NCBI RefSeq assembly: GCF_004153195.1
Contig: NZ_SEMC01000021.1
Coordinates: forward strand, 1-43,220
Reading direction: 5' to 3'
DNA: 43,220 nt
Source: Sporolactobacillus sp. THM19-2
Lineage (GTDB): Bacteria > Bacillota > Bacilli > Bacillales > Sporolactobacillaceae
Within the stretch, counting starts at the first letter, position 1; every line of letters begins with the position of its first letter. A program made the position numbers and the translations under genes. The notes under the pieces were generated by a model. It was given only the letters and a program-made list of their open reading frames with translations, was not told the DNA's origin and did not search any database. This document shows positions 42,465 through 43,220 of the stretch, piece by piece.

Positions 42465-42522
42465 TGAACCTCACACGACTCAAGTCGTGTGCTTCTGGGA
42501 ACATTGCACACTTACCTAACGT
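42465..42522 (-). ncRNA. Right end and putative guide-RNA scaffold of an IS200/IS605-type element
   Basis: CACACGACT/AGTCGTGTG (42472-42480 and 42483-42491) forms the subterminal hairpin, followed on the minus strand by GAGGTTCAC, a plausible right boundary near 42464. In TnpB elements this end is transcribed with the tnpB 3' end as the guide RNA, so the RNA probably starts inside the gene. The guide would be the flanking bases from 42463 leftward. The exact boundary is inferred. Confidence 0.6.
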
Positions 42523-43220
42523 TCAGGCAGAGGTCACAACTCTTTTACCAAGGCTCGTCCCGAGCCGAAGAATATTCTTTGCTGCGTTAATATCTCTATC
42601 GTGATGATGCCCACAGCCAGGGCATGTCCAGTCCCTTATGTCTAACGTATGCTTTCCGTCATCATAACCACATTCCGAGCATATTTGTGATGTCTTATAG
42701 GGATTGACAATGACTAATGTTTTACCATACCATGCACATTTGTATTCAAGCATCCGTCTCATTTCCCGCCAGGATTGATTAACAATTGCTCTGGATAATT
42801 TGTGATTGCGTAGAAGATTTTTTGCTTTCAAATCTTCTATGACAATGACATCATTATCTTTAACTAATTGCATTGTAATTTTATGGAGATAGTCATTGCG
42901 TTGATTAGTCATTTTCTCATTGTATTCAGCAACCATTAATTTGGCTTTTTTATAATTTTTAAAGTCATCGAGGCATCTGGGATTAAGTACCTTATTATGC
43001 TTATCCCATGCGATTTCTTTCTGAGCTTGCAATCTACGTCTGGCTAACCGTTTCTCCCAGTAATGTTTCTTTTTGGCTAAGATTTTGTCAAACCGAATGG
43101 TAGGGAACTTAATACCATCCGATCCAATGACTAAATCGGCAACACCCAGGTCAATACCTAATTGCCTTCCTGTTTTGTTGAATGTTTGGTTTTCATATTC
43201 AACAAGCAGCACAGCATAAT
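42523..43220 (-). CDS. tnpB: TnpB (OrfB) RNA-guided nuclease of an IS200/IS605-type element, 5' part cut by the window edge
   Basis: About 232 C-terminal residues are visible; the frame stays open to the last base, so the start lies outside. The RuvC-like nuclease is complete in this part: GIDLGV (Asp), VIVIEDLK (Glu) and HDRDINAAKN (Asp), with the zinc-binding CSECGY and CPGCG between the last two. An arginine- and lysine-rich stretch (RLARRRLQAQK) precedes. All catalytic residues are present, so nothing visible argues against activity. No tnpA is seen on this side. Confidence 0.93.
   Translation of the reverse strand, partial: YAVLLVEYENQTFNKTGRQLGIDLGVADLVIGSDGIKFPTIRFDKILAKKKHYWEKRLARRRLQAQKEIAWDKHNKVLNPRCLDDFKNYKKAKLMVAEYNEKMTNQRNDYLHKITMQLVKDNDVIVIEDLKAKNLLRNHKLSRAIVNQSWREMRRMLEYKCAWYGKTLVIVNPYKTSQICSECGYDDGKHTLDIRDWTCPGCGHHHDRDINAAKNILRLGTSLGKRVVTSA

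Overview
The window looks like chromosomal DNA of a low-to-mid GC, spore-forming, lactic-type Gram-positive bacterium of the order Bacillales, and a Sporolactobacillus-like organism would fit. The grounds are the sigW-rsiW-cdaA-cdaR-glmM-glmS order with a glmS ribozyme, a SigW autoregulatory promoter, a Spo0E-like phosphatase, a lactate permease behind a cre-like site, thioredoxin-type ArsC, and strong AGGAGG-type ribosome binding sites. The genus is inferred from gene content, not proven.

Layout. 1-7.5 kb: aldo/keto reductase, a truncated toxin remnant, a VIT-family transporter behind a Fur-box-like site, an OmpR-type two-component system, a DUF2231 membrane protein, an AGE-family sugar epimerase and a GSP39-type dehydrogenase. 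7.5-8.7 kb: an IS graveyard (IS30 and IS3 remnants) with a degenerate hairpin repeat array. 8.7-14.4 kb: a complete arsenic operon transcribed leftward, arsR-arsC-arsD-arsA-(HesB-like gene)-arsB-arsM. 14.6-21.7 kb: cell-wall precursor and c-di-AMP block (glmS with ribozyme, glmM, cdaR, cdaA) and the SigW/anti-SigW pair with its own promoter. 21.7-29.0 kb: a 50-residue Spo0E-like protein, then a type I restriction-modification operon in the order half-hsdS, hsdR, hsdS, hsdM behind a promoter covered by a perfect palindrome. 29.1-29.9 kb: eight tRNA genes (Glu, Val, Thr, Tyr, Lys, Leu, Gly, Ala) with promoter and terminator. 30-39.5 kb: mostly metabolic and envelope genes: a VanY-type carboxypeptidase lipoprotein, an AAC(3)-like acetyltransferase, UspA, an EamA transporter, a radical SAM/SPASM protein overlapping coproporphyrinogen oxidase, a VanZ-like protein and lactate permease.

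39.7-43.2 kb is the most unusual part. Two tandem, nearly identical loci (440 bp apart) each encode a 25-residue hydrophobic peptide with a basic tail, and each has a convergent antisense RNA with its own promoter and terminator. This is the layout of type I toxin-antitoxin modules of the TxpA/RatA or holin-like-toxin kind. A third locus in inverted orientation at 39.8 kb keeps the antitoxin RNA, but its toxin frame is broken by a 7-nt deletion. A fourth remnant at 1.25 kb keeps only the toxin 3' end and appears to serve as the terminator of the VIT gene. The window therefore shows a decay series of one RNA-regulated toxin family. Between these loci lie three overlapping small genes ending in a DUF2785 protein and a GC-rich TTGTCC repeat block. 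The right edge cuts a TnpB gene whose right end and putative guide-RNA scaffold are visible.
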